From assembly GCA_013399895.1 (NCBI GenBank), contig VXBA01001173.1, positions 229,900 to 293,899 on the forward strand: DNA of 64,000 bases. The letters are read 5' to 3'. Within the stretch, counting starts at the first letter, position 1. Every line of letters starts with the position of its first letter. Of the stretch, positions 1 through 10,625 are shown in pieces. The notes beneath the pieces are model-generated. The model was not told where the DNA came from. It saw nothing but the letters and a program-made list of their open reading frames with translations, and ran no database searches. The DNA comes from Serilophus lunatus (lineage: Eukaryota > Chordata > Aves > Passeriformes > Eurylaimidae). The position numbers and the translations under genes were made by a program.

Positions 1-860
1 CCATCCTTCCTGGCCTCCTTTTGAAGTACGTCATCCTTCCTGGCCTCCTTTGTTCCCAAGGTACTGTCCGAGTTAGTCCCTTGAATAAGCAGAAGTTCAC
101 CCTCTGGAAGTCCAGTGTGGAAGTTTTGTTGATGATCCTCCTTATTTCACTCTTTATTAAAAACACTATTTTTTCATAGCCACTGCACCCTAGACAGCCT
201 CTGACCACCACCAGCCCTTCTCTATTTGTGAACAGCAGGTTGAGAAGAGCCTCATCCCTGGCAGGCTCACTCACCAGTTGTGACAAGAAACAGTCATACA
301 TACACTCTAAGAACCTTCTAGACTGCCTTCTCCCTGCTGTGTTGAGTTCTCAGCAGATATCTCACAGGTTGAAGAACAAGGACTGGTGATCTTGAGACAT
401 CCTCCAGCTGCTAATAGAATAATACATATACATCTTCATCCTGCTTGAGTGGTCTACAGGAGACTCCAACGGGGGTCCCAGTCTTGGTTTTCCCTCTAAT
501 TCTTACCCATACACTCTCAAACCAATCATCATTAATCTCAAGTTCCATGATGTCAAGAACTTCTGTAACATACAGGGCCATCCCTCCACCCTTTCTCCCT
601 TGCCTGTCTCTCCTGAAGAGCATGTAGCCATCCATTGCAGTGCTCCAGTCATGTGAGTCATCCCATCACATTTCCATAATGGCAGTTTTGTCATAGGTCT
701 GCTGTTGTATCAGGACTTCCAGCTCCTCTTGTTTGTTACCCATACTGTGTACATTAGTATACATGCACTTGAGCTGAACTGCTGACTTCATCCCTAACTC
801 TGGCTTGCCACCATCAGCCTCCCTTCTGGGGAGCCTAGCTTTATCCCCTTCCCCCTTCAA
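1..860 (-). pseudogene. CR1 ORF2 remnant: N-terminal endonuclease domain and linker, partial at window edge
   Basis: ORF2 of CR1 encodes an APE-type endonuclease followed by a reverse transcriptase. The frame starts at the ORF1 stop (overlap or near-overlap) and reads LKCMYTNVHSMGNKQEELE (about 740-810). An in-frame TGA at 666-668 interrupts it. It resumes in the same frame with GYMLFRRDRQGRKGGGMALYV and WVRIRGK (about 480-635), both conserved in CR1 endonucleases. Another stop lies at 411-413. The Gly-Asp-Phe-Asn catalytic region expected near 370-385 is damaged by a small deletion. Downstream in another frame are SRRFLECMYDCFLSQLVSEP and NREGLVVV (about 215-330), then PWE...YFK near the edge. 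It is non-functional. Confidence 0.88.
2..52. repeat. 30-base-period direct repeat at left edge
   Basis: CATCCTTCCTGGCCTCCTTT occurs at 2-21 and again at 32-51, a period of 30. It lies inside the CR1 ORF2 linker and so repeats about ten codons in frame. It may continue to the left of the window. Confidence 0.75.
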
Positions 861-2074
861 TCCTGGTTTAAAGCCCCCTCAGTGAGCCCCGCCAACTCAT
901 GGGCTAGAATGCTTTTACCCTTTTTAGATAGATGGAACCCATCCAAGTCTAGCAGGCCAGGTGCAGTAAAAGTTGCCCCATGATCAAAGAGACCAAAATT
1001 GCACTGATAGCACCAGCCCTTATGCAATTTATTTATAATGTGTGTTCTCCTGTTCCTTTCATTATTATCTCTGCCACTGAAGGAACTGAGCAGAACATCA
1101 CCTGCTCACCTCTTCCCTCATCAATCAATAAACCAGGGCCTTAAATTCCTTTTAATTACCCTGGTGCCCTTCTTATCAACCTTATCACTAATAGCCTGGA
1201 CTACCAGCAGAGAGCTGAAGTGACTCAGGTAGCTTCCTAGTGATGTCCCATACCCAGGCCCCAGGGAGCACACTTGCCTGTGGGATGGGTCTGATTGACA
1301 TACAGGGCCTTCGGTTCCTCTCAGAAGGAAGTCACCTACTAGGACTACCCTTCTTTTCTTTTTAATACCAGAGGTTCTGATCTATCTGTCAGACAAAGTG
1401 AAACTGTGAGATTCCTCAGGCAAATTATTTTCTTCGGTATCATCTACCTGACCCTCCAGATCCAGAACCCCATACCTGTTCAGTAAGGGCACCTGGAAAG
1501 GTGTCTCCCCACAGAAGGAGACCTGCTTCCGTTTCTCCCCTGACCTACTAGGTCTTCTCCCTCTTCCTGATGATAAGAAGCATGGGGCTTCTCTGACTCT
1601 CGGTGAGTGTTTCCTAGAGACAGAAGGGTTTAACTTCAAAAATCTGTTTCCCTTTCACTCTCCCAAATGCTCCTTAGCCTTTCAACCTCTTCCTCAACTC
1701 AGCAACCATAAAAAGCAGATCATTCACCTGCTCACACCTAATGTAGGTGATTTTTGTAGGTGTTTTTTGTCTTCTGGTAAATCCAGGAGGCTCAGGCATT
1801 CCCTGAACGAGGGGTCTGGACAGCAGTATCCTTCAGTAGAGGTACTGTTTGTGTGAGTACACTTTTGGTAGCAATGGCTTTTGATCATTTGAAAACCACT
1901 GCTAATGAGGGGAGAGAGTGGGGAGGGAACCAAAAACAAAACCACTACCAGGAGGGTGCCTACCACCCTGCCTGCTTCCCTTACCTGTGCAAACTGCCAT
2001 GACACCCCCCCGTCTACTCCCTTCTGTTCATCACACTCCCCAGAGCCTTTTTTGTTAAATAGCCAAAAAAGCAA
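857..2074 (-). pseudogene. CR1 ORF1 remnant (coiled coil plus SGNH/esterase-like domain)
   Basis: ORF1 of CR1 encodes an RNA-binding, chaperone-like protein whose C-terminal part is an SGNH/esterase-type domain. Here a Cys/Pro-rich stretch (about 1724-1850) is followed, after a frame change, by a short heptad-like segment (VAELRKRLKG, near 1690). Next comes a basic stretch (1500-1600) leading to NRYGVLD. The esterase block reads VVLVGD-FLLRGTE near 1325-1345, where the usual nucleophile Ser after Gly-Asp is Phe. The domain closes with LDGFHLSKKGKS near 915-950 and a TGA at 857-859. Stops and frameshifts break it into pieces in several frames. The N-terminus is uncertain; 2074 is only the outer limit of one open segment. 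Confidence 0.8.
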
Positions 2075-2168
2075 GGAGATAGGTCCCCTCTGATCACCTG
2101 TGGCCCTCCCCTGAAAATAGAGTGTGCTGCCCTAGTCCTGTACTTAAATGGCCAAAAAGGCAAGGAGA
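2057..2168 (-). repeat. Imperfect direct repeat in CR1 5' leader
   Basis: A 23-base motif, AAATRGCCAAAAARGCAAGGAGA on the plus strand, occurs at 2057 and again at 2146. The spacing is 89 bases and the copies differ at two positions. Both lie just upstream (minus-strand sense) of the ORF1 remnant, so they probably belong to the CR1 leader or promoter. It could also be a local duplication specific to this copy. Confidence 0.6.
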
Positions 2169-4459
2169 AAGAGCCCCTCCAAGTCTTGGTTAATACATAT
2201 AGTTAGAGTCCTCCATTGCTTCATCAACAAATCAATATCCTCCGTCATGTGTTTTGTTTATCCAGGTTCATTTATAAACATCTTATTTTCATATTTTGGA
2301 AAAGTAAAATAATTTTGTCCTGCACCAATTTTTTTATATATTCATACTCTCACTGTTAGGCACATGCTAGAGACAATAGTTGTAGCTTTAAAAAAAAATA
2401 AAAATCCACATATACAACATTAGACCACTATCTGCTCATAAAGTAGAATGAAAACTGTCTTAAGCATAGATTTCAGGCAGTTTTATTTGACTACTTTTTA
2501 CTTATATCTAGTCCAGACTTAAACATTTCTCTACTTAAAACAGTCTTATCCAGCTTTACAAAATTAGTATTCCTTCTTCTGCATGCTGGATTGGAGAAAG
2601 AAGTGATTTTAATTTCTCCCTCTTTCATATTCACTTTGAAGTGTGTACTGAGCTTATCAAACTCTGATCCCATTTCATATGACCATATGCCCACTCTTTT
2701 GCAACACATATAAATCTGAACTTCTATGACTTTTACCATCCTTATTCAGCTTCTGTCCAGAATTTCATCTCTTATGGCTTCTGCAGCTCCCTTCCTCTAC
2801 TTTGTCTACTTGTACTTTGTAGCAAGTAATCCTGCTTTAGTTTTAAAGAGGAAAAGTGTAAGGCAGTTGGTGTGGCATATGATACTTCTCAAATCCCTAA
2901 TATGTGTCCAAATATACATGAGAAATTTTAGAGGGAAGAAAAAGGGCGTTTTCTGTCTGCATAAGATGCAGTCTACTGACTCAAAATCAAATGTTGCGCT
3001 CTATTTATGGCTTCATTCAGTAGCACAACATTCAGGAACCCAAATCTTATCAGACTAGGCAGGTATCATTCTTGTTCTTTCTCTCCACTCTTTCCACCTT
3101 TGTCAATCTTTTTTCCAATTAAGATCCCACTCCTGGGAACAAAGCAAAAGCACAACCTACTTGCCAGTTGCAAAGCCACAATCATCATGAGAAACCTTGG
3201 TTTCATGAGGCTGTCCCCTTATGTTCCTTGCTTTGTATTATTTTATCTTTTCTCATATGCAGCATGGTGGACTGTGTGCTGAGAGATATTTCCTAAGAAA
3301 AAAAAATTTATGTCTCTGAAACAAGATAATTCCTTTTCTTGTTTTTGATGATGAGTGATGAAATCTTAGCTGTAAATCTACCCTACCAGTGATAGAGCAC
3401 AAAAAAATGATGATGTAGGATGACATTTGCAAGTTGTAGCTTTCTATAGCACTTCAATACCTAAGTGTAATAATTTTGCTCTAAAGACAACACTGCATTC
3501 TAATAGACAACCTGGAAAAGTCTGAAGGTTAGAAGAAACAACCATTGGCCAAAATAGGCTGAGATTGCGAACAGGGAAGAGATATAGAGAAATGAGAAGA
3601 CTAAAGAGAAACAAAATTGCTCTCAGATTTAAATCAAACATGAGTTGCAGTTTGCACTCAAGATTTTAGCCTTAATTCTTTCTGAAATATCTAAATCTCA
3701 TCTCCAGTTTTGTCAAGATATTGAAGTGAATGTATCTGTCACTTTATGGTGTCATTTGAATGCTGTGAATAATCCTTAAGATTATTTCCTGATTCTATAT
3801 CAGAGAAAGAGATGGAATGATCTAATTTCTAGGCTTTGCCAGAATTGTCATCTACAATATGATTAATGACAGTATTATGATAGGAAAATAGACCATTTTA
3901 ACAGGTACATCATAATGAAGAATAAAGAGTCCAGATGTTTAAACCCAGAGGAAACTGGAAGTCAAAGTAGAGATTAGTGAGGAAAAATAATGATTGTATA
4001 TAATAAAAGTGAGGCAAATAGACAAGAAACAGATTTTGTTTTTATATTAGTACTGAAATGGAACATTTCATTGCCCATCTAACTTTCTATACATTTACTT
4101 AATAAACAGCGTCTTTCACAGAGAAATAATAAAATGCTTCATAGATGTATTAGTATGCAGACCATAATCAAATCATATAAATCTATCTCTCTAGGCTATA
4201 TATCAGCATACCACCATCAATAAATGTGGTAGAGTATATATAGAAAGGGGAAGCGAGGGCAAATCCTTTGGAGATTTATTGAATGCGCATACCTGGGAGA
4301 TTTGAGGAATAGACTATGAAAAACAAAACTAAAGAGGGTGGAGTTTTGCAAATACATGTATGCAGGCACGAACTCTACTGCAAATTATCTGTCTGATTCT
4401 ACAACAAGAACCACTGAGTCATTTCAGTGAGAGAAGGTAAAAAATGCAAATACGTTGTA

Positions 4460-4547
4460 GGAATGCTTCTTGAATGTTGACTCCCTGCTTGCATTGCTTG
4501 GTGCTTTAATTGATCTGAAAAGCTTGATTATAGCCTCAAGTACTGAA
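4460..4547 (+). repeat. Diverged duplicate segment, copy A
   Basis: This segment aligns without gaps to 4897-4984. By my count 63 of 88 bases match, including 27 of the first 30 (core TTGACTCCCTGCT). It could be a local duplication or two copies of an unrecognised old dispersed repeat. Confidence 0.65.
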
Positions 4548-4896
4548 CAAATGATGATGTACAACTATTCTTATTTTAGAACACTCATATGGGTAATAAG
4601 ATAATTTTAAGCTTTCAGGTCTCTGCATGTTACATTTGGAAATTCTGTCAGAATATTTTCTGATTTGAGGCACAAAAGTATGAAATCAAGCCTCAATAAA
4701 TTCTCTGAACATGTTTTATATTAAAGTTTAAGAAATTTGAAAGAAATGTTACCTGAGATTTCTGATCAGTGCTTTGATCCCGATGCGTTCTTTCCCTGTT
4801 GTGTATTTAACACCATGTGACTATAACCCTGACTTAAAATATGGACTGCAAAGTAAATTTTTTAAAGGATGGAGTAGCAAATTTAAAAACATCACT

Positions 4897-4984
4897 GGAA
4901 TGCTACTGGAATTTTGACTCCCTGCTGCTGTTGTTCAACATTGTAATTGTTCTGAAAGTATTATTTATATCTTCAACTCCTGAA
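4897..4984 (+). repeat. Diverged duplicate segment, copy B
   Basis: Partner of 4460-4547, offset by 437 bases in the same orientation. Similarity is strongest at its left end and fades to the right. Flanks on either side do not align by eye. Confidence 0.65.
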
Positions 4985-5942
4985 AAACAGGCTAATGATA
5001 TTTTCTCAAATTCCACCATTGACAAAGTGAATTACCTAAAGATAACTTTTAGACTAGGTTTTAGAATTTGGGATGAAGCTTATACTGCCTGCTTTAGGTG
5101 GCTAGTCCACATTTTGCTAGCAAGCTCTGTAAGGAGCTGCTCCCAGGAGCCTAATTAACATTCCTTGATGGCCTATCGAGTCAATGGAAACAAAATTTAG
5201 GTGCCTCACTGAATTCACTTCACATTTCTGCCAAGAATATGCTAAGCACAGGACTGTATTTACTGTATCACCTTGTGTGTTATATTGTGCCAACTATTAT
5301 GTCTTAAATATAATACACTTTTTCAGCTTTACTGGAGTTACTTTCTATATACATGCCAGTAATGAATTTCTTGAAAGATGGTGTGTGGGCACTTAAGCTT
5401 AGGCCAGGGTGACTTAGAAGAAAAATTTCTTCTGCTTGGATCGTGTCTGAACTACAACAGCATATCAGGTCCCTCAGTATTCCAAACTCTCAGTCCTTTT
5501 CTGGGTTATATCAGTGTCATCCTGAAACAGAACCTCTTAAAAGGCTGCATTCCAAGGTACTTTTACATATGGCATAATGTGAGAAAGCTGATCTATGTGA
5601 TTATAAACCGGAGGGTATGTGTGGTAAGAAAGCTATTCATTGAGAAGTTCAGCCCACAGCCTCGAAAAAACATCCTCTAACAGGTGCTACCTGCAACCTC
5701 AGGAGATCATCTGGCCCAATTCGCAGCATCCTGTTTGCAGACACCCTGTAGCTGTTTGAAAAACAAGGCTTTTGAAGGGGGGTGTAAGAGAGCAATCTAC
5801 TTACCCGATTTAAAATTCAATTTTTCCTCAAAAGCCGTTTCGGGAAGGGATGTGGGGGGGGTTGCCCTCGGCCAGGACAGAGCGAGGACGGGGATGGGGA
5901 CGGGTGGCAGCCCGGACCCTCCAGGCTCCTGGCAGCGGGGCA

Positions 5943-6038
5943 GCGGTTTCTAGCCCCCCCATCCCCGCCGCCCTTGGGAACACAGGGGCTGCTCCCCCAC
6001 CACCCCAGCCGGGGCCAGGCGGCGGTTTCTAGCCCCCC
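5943..6038. repeat. 79-base tandem duplication within GC-rich LTR
   Basis: The motif GCGGTTTCTAGCCCCCC occurs at 5943 and again at 6022. The two copies sit in a C-rich context and differ in the sequence that follows. This suggests a partial duplication within the U3-like region. Confidence 0.7.
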
Positions 6039-6923
6039 TCCCCCCTCTGCCGTTCCCGGGGCACGGGGACCGTCCCTCCCCGCACGGGCACAGTGGCTTC
6101 CTGGGGCGAGCAGCAGCCTGGGGGCACGGCTACGGGAAGCCCCAGCGTCCCTCCGGGGGGGCAGCGGCTCCTCACCTCCACCCCGGAGCACGGGCAGCGG
6201 CACCTTGCCCCGGGCCAGCCTGGCGGGGAATTTCAGCACCAGGGCTGCTGGCGGACAGCGATAGAGAGCTGGCCCTGGCACCGTGTTGGCGCTGTGGCAT
6301 CTCTGAGGTGCTGCAGCCATGAGAACAAAGATGGCGCCTAACGACTGAACTCGTGAGTTCTTCAACAAGAAAACACCGGAATTGAGGCGGGGCCCGGCTG
6401 GCTGGATGAGTGGGAAGCCAGCGTGGCCAGGGAGAAGGCAACGATATTCACGTGAGACGAGAAGGCTTAAAAGTCGAAGCACAGCCCCACCCCGCTCTCT
6501 TTTTCAGCCGCCGCTGCGAGGAAAAGCATCACAGCCCCGGTGTCCAGCGCCTGCAGGCCCCCAGCGGGATTCCACCCATTCCTCTCAACTCGGGAGCCAT
6601 TTGGCTAGCAAGTATTCAGACAAGGGAGGGAGGGAGCTGGTTTTCACCTGTGTTTGTGTATTGCAGAGAGACTAAAGGGCCAGAAGTGCTTCCAAGGAGA
6701 GAGAGAAAAGAAAGAGACACCCTTTCCTACCTTCCTCCCAGTTTCTTTCAACTAGTCACCTGGCTGAAGGGAACAGTTCCCTTTCTTCCTTTTTTTCTTT
6801 TTTTTTTTCCTTCTTTTTGTGTGTGGTTGTTTGGGGTTTTTTCCCCTTGCATGTTGAGGGGTCCCTCAGTGTAATTCTGGGGTCTCCTGTGGGTTACCCT
6901 ACCTCTCTAATTTAATTCCTTGT

Positions 6924-6929
6924 AATAAA
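6924..6929 (+). promoter_or_regulatory. LTR polyadenylation signal AATAAA
   Basis: A canonical AATAAA lies about 90 bases before the proposed LTR end, followed by TTGTTCTCCTGCTGG, the usual arrangement at the R/U5 border of bird LTRs. Confidence 0.55.
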
Positions 6930-7018
6930 TTGTTCTCCTGCTGGACCATTCTATTCAGTTTTCCATCACCTTATTTAATCTGCCCCCTGAATGCTAAACG
7001 GTGGGTCAAACCACCACA

Positions 7019-7502
7019 CACCCACTATAGTCAATTGCAAACACCTCAACGACTCCATGTCTGGATGGCATTAATTATGTGAACATCCAGGTGGTTCTTC
7101 CTGCAGTACCCACCTGATGTTCTTATCCTGGGACAAACCACATGGACAGGAGTAGAACAGACGAGCAAGAAAATGACCACAGAAGACAGACAATGATAAC
7201 ACATGCAGACTGTGAAGACCTAACTATCTTTCATCCCCATCACAGCAGAGTAACATTCTTAAAAGTTTTTAATCCACAATACCATAATAAGACATGTATG
7301 ATGGAAGAGTAATATGAAAACAAAAATGAAGTAAGCCTCTCAAAAAACAGACTGCCAAAGAAGCAAGATGGGAAAATGTAAAACATCTTTCAAAAAAAAA
7401 AAAAAGACTAAGAAAATAAACATCAATACCCTTCCTCAGTTGTGTAAATGTCATAAGAGTGTATACAGTTGTTTTATTATAATAGAGAAAAATATTGATA
7501 GG
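7019..7502. other. Unique DNA between LTR and CR1
   Basis: AT-rich, with an A-run near 7390-7403. There is no primer-binding-site-like sequence directly after the LTR, which supports a solo LTR. No gene seen. Confidence 0.5.
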
Positions 7503-8850
7503 AGAATCATGGAATCTAGAATATCCTGAGATGGAAGGACCCACAAGTCCAGCACCTGGCTCAGTACAGGACAGCCCCAAGAATCACACCATATTTTTGA
7601 ATACATTGTCCAAATATTGCTTGAACTCAGACAAACTTTGTGCTGTGACCATTTCCCTGAGGAGCCAGATCCGCTGCCCAACCACTAGATAAAGAACAAA
7701 CCTTTTTCTAATATTTAACTTAAACATTCCCCGACACAGCTTCATGCCATTCCCTTCCATTCTGTCACTGGTCACCAGAGAGAATAGATTGGTGCCCATT
7801 CTCCACTTCCCCTTCTGAGGAAGCTGTAGTCTGGGACACCATCACTCCTGTTTCCTCTTCTTCAGGCTGCACAACTCTGATGATCTCAGTTGCTCCTCAT
7901 AAGGTTGCCCCTCAAGGCCCTTCATCTTCATTGTTGCCCTCCTTTGGATGCTCTCTAATAGCTTAATGTCTTTTTCATGTTGCAGTGTCCCAAAACTGCC
8001 CCACTATTGCAGGTGAGGCCACACCAGTGCAAAGCAGAGCAGAACAATCCCCTTCCTCAGACACCTGGAGATGCTTTGCCTGACGCCCCCCAAGACAAGT
8101 TTAGCCCTCCTGGCTGCCTGGGTACTGCTGACTCATATTCAACTTGCCACTGACCAGGACCTCCAGGTCCCTCTCCCAGCACTGCTTTCCAGGATCTTAT
8201 TCCTCAGTCTGTACGAACAAGCAGGGTTGTCCCATTCAAGTTGCAGAATTCAGCATTTTCCCTTGTTGAACTGCCCATCCCTCTAATTTGTTGAGGTCTC
8301 TCTCCCAGGCTTGTCTGCCCTCAAGGGAGTCAATAGCTCCTCCCAGTTCAGTACTGTCAGAAAAAAATATGCCTTCAAGTCCTACATCTAAGTCATTTAT
8401 GAACATATTGTAGAACACTGGGTCTAGAATTGAGACCTGTGGAACCCCATTAGTGACTGGTTGCTAGTATGATGTTATCCCACATTCCCTATAACTTTTT
8501 TGTCTGACTCATGATCGAGTTTCTCACACATCATGTGTTTATGTGTTTATCGAGCTGTGAGCTGGACATTTTTCCTTGAAGGACACTGTGAAAGACAATA
8601 TTGAAAGCTCTACCAAAAGCCAAAAAGATTACAACTGGTTTCCCTTGGTTAACCAGGTGAGTTACCTTGTCATAAAAACAAATTCAGTTTTTCAAGGAGG
8701 GCTTTCCCCTCATGAAGCCATTCTGGCTGTGACGTATGACTGTGTCCTTCCACTGTTTTTTAATACCTCCAGAATATTCTTTTCCATAATTTTACCAGGC
8801 ACTGAAACAAAGCTGAGAAGCTCACAGTTTCCAGGATTATCTTTATTGCA
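7503..8850 (-). mobile_element. CR1 LINE, reverse transcriptase to 3' end, minus strand
   Basis: Read on the minus strand this is a 5'-truncated CR1. It enters in the reverse transcriptase (SVPGKIMEKNILE near 8770-8810) and passes the palm domain and C-terminal region. It ends at the CR1 3' terminus near 7503, whose plus-strand reading AGAATCATGGAATC is typical of the inverted CR1 end. The whole reading frame is scattered over all three frames with many stops, so this is an old insertion. The left terminus is approximate. Confidence 0.9.
8236..8845 (-). pseudogene. CR1 reverse transcriptase remnant with lost catalytic residues
   Basis: This is the reverse transcriptase palm of CR1 ORF2. Motif A, normally FLDFSKAFD, reads FLAFGRAFN near 8600-8627, so the first catalytic Asp is gone. 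Next comes a GVPQ-SILDPVFYNMFINDLD block (about 8385-8445). Motif C, normally FADD, reads FSDS near 8350-8370. The following block (LEGRQAWERDLNKLEGWAV) is clearly CR1-like. Stops and frame changes lie between all blocks, so no function is possible. Confidence 0.85.
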
Positions 8851-10295
8851 CTAAAGGTCTACAACTACAGTGGAAAAAGAAAAGATACATGGGCCATCTT
8901 TCTATCTTGTGGGAGAGGATGAAATATCATCATAATATCTGCTTTGATTCTTTCTACTCTTTTCCAGACTTCCTTTCATACCTGAGATAGGGTATGAGAT
9001 CCTAAGAGGCAGTACACCAGTTTCAAATACAAGGAGAGAAGGAAATGAGGGATGAGAATATAGGAGGGATTAATAGAATCTGGTTTTATAACCTAAAAAT
9101 GTGATCAAGTGACTTGAAGTTCATCTGCTAATATATGATTCGTAGCTCTTTTTTTGCTATTTGGAATTATGACACCAACACCCCCGCAATTTTTAAGAAG
9201 AAGCTTAAGCATTTACACTCTGATGTTTATGGGTCAATAAAAATGAAAGGGATTTTTATCAATACTACTTGCACTTTATCTGATTGAATTACATCAGCAA
9301 CACCTTACAATTTTACAACTTAACAGGACAAGCAACAAAATATGATAGAGCAAGGGACAACATAGCTTTAATTTGTAGTTGCCGGGTTCAGTGAGTGCCT
9401 TCTGCATATTTTTTCAACTTTACCTATCTTAAAAAAAAAAAAAAAAAAAAAGAGAGAGACAGAAGACGTATAAAGAATTACTAATCAATTATATTTATAA
9501 TATTTGAAACAAAATTTTAGGAATTTCTTAAATTAATTTTTTTTTTATAATGACTAGTTTATATAAGAAATTTGGATATCACCAGCTTACTCTAAAATGC
9601 TGAGAGTGGCAGGACTGTTTTTTTATTCTTGACTTTATCCATTTTTACATGTGAAGTCATTTATTTTGTTCGGTCTGCAAGTTTGAGAATAGCAAATAGT
9701 TTCCTTAAGTCCAAGAGTCAAACCATGAAATGCAGCTGGCCAGCCAGATGCTAACAATTTGGATTTCTACAGTTTTGTGCATCCTAAGCATAGTCAACAC
9801 ACAATTCTGCCATTTACATGTCATATTCCTGTCAGCTTCAAAGAGGATGTAAGCAGAAAAGTGACCCTCTAAAAATGTCCACATATTTGCGGTTGTGGGA
9901 GACCTTCCCACTTCTCTCTGTCCTTTCTACTCCATCATATCAGCAAAATATGTATTAAATTGCTTTCCAGATTATGTACTTTGGAAATAGTGATGGGGGG
10001 AGAGAGGGGTTTGAGGGAGGAAATACTTGTGTTTAAGGAGTCATTTTATGCTTGGGTGATGGATAAGGGCATTCTGCATTGGAGCGGAGCAGGCTGGTTA
10101 CTACTCAGCCACTTAATTTAGTGTAAATTGTAAACCATTTAGTATAAAATTGACAGTCTTCATGCAGAGCTATAAACAAGCTATAAAATTACCAAAGCTA
10201 TTACATAGTTAGCTTTTTCTACTGCTGGTCTGCTTAATATTTAAGAAAGTGTATTTCCTTTCTGTGGGTTTTATTCAAACCCACAGATTCATACA
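8851..10295. other. Unique AT-rich DNA
   Basis: Contains a 21-base A run at 9431-9451 followed by a short GA repeat. It could mark an old retroposed tail or be simple slippage. No gene or recognisable element was seen. Confidence 0.5.
9431..9460. repeat. Poly(A) run with GA extension
   Basis: Twenty-one A followed by GAGAGAGAC. Avian CR1 ends in an 8-base repeat rather than poly(A), so this is not a CR1 tail. Confidence 0.85.
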
Positions 10296-10625
10296 ACATA
10301 AAAATTTATCACATCTAGACCTTCACTCTCCCAAGGTGAAATTGTTTCCTACTGTATATTTACCAATGCGTTGTCCCAACAGACACATAGTTTAGTCTCA
10401 TTTTAAATATCCTGAGGGAAGTTATTCCATGGTCTAATAGATCTCACTGTCAGGAGGTTTTTACATGAAATTCAGCTTGAGTTTTGCCTTTCTTAATCTT
10501 ATCCCATTACTCAAGAGTGATGCACCTTAAACTAATGTAAATATTTCTTCTCTTACCTGGCAGTTAAACCCCTGCAGGAGCTGTGGGCTGTCATCATATT
10601 TCTTTATTAGTTATTACTCACACAG
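10296..10625 (-). mobile_element. Old CR1-like fragment (3' region)
   Basis: The plus strand reads like inverted CR1 3' sequence: the blocks TTATTCCATGG, CTGTCAGGAGGTTTTT, ATTCAGCTTGAGTTTTGCC and TTATCCCATTAC follow in the order expected for an old CR1-type 3' end. Divergence is high and the boundaries are approximate. Confidence 0.55.

Larger units (their letters stand above)
1..2185 (-). mobile_element. CR1 LINE, 5' half (5'UTR, ORF1, ORF2 endonuclease), continues past left edge
   Basis: This is a CR1-family non-LTR retrotransposon read on the minus strand, from an approximate 5' end near 2185 to the window edge. In order it shows a short 5' leader with an imperfect repeat (2057 and 2146), an ORF1 remnant ending at 857, and an ORF2 remnant with the apurinic-type endonuclease and following linker. 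Several stops and small indels show it is dead. Most CR1 copies are strongly 5'-truncated, so a copy retaining ORF1 and leader is uncommon. The exact 5' boundary is uncertain by some tens of bases, because CR1 makes no clear target duplication. The reverse transcriptase and 3' end would lie left of the window. Confidence 0.9.
2186..5850. other. Unique AT-rich intergenic DNA
   Basis: No gene or recognised transposon was seen. Open frames here are short and lack family resemblance, codon bias or splice context. The block contains two related 88-base segments at 4460 and 4897, listed separately. Confidence 0.6.
5851..7018 (+). mobile_element. Probable solo LTR of an avian endogenous retrovirus, GC-rich body
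   Basis: The right end is LTR-like: an AATAAA at 6924-6929, a T-rich then GT-rich stretch before it (6785-6850), and a terminus GGGTCAAACCACCACA at 7003-7018. That terminus resembles a known bird LTR ending. The proposed left end, TGTGGGGGGGGTTG at 5851, would give TG...CA termini. A TTAAAA at 6467-6472, followed by CT-rich sequence, is a candidate TATA-like element. From 5850 to about 6570 the sequence is very rich in G, C and CpG, unlike everything around it. No target-site duplication was found and the left boundary is uncertain. A CpG-island promoter is a possible alternative reading for the left half. Confidence 0.6.

Noticed and set aside
5817..6482. 221-residue open frame on the minus strand in the GC-rich island
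   Set aside because: It is Pro/Gly/Arg/Ser-rich, as expected from GC-rich sequence. Overlapping open frames exist on the other strand, it shows no domain, and it lies within a probable LTR.
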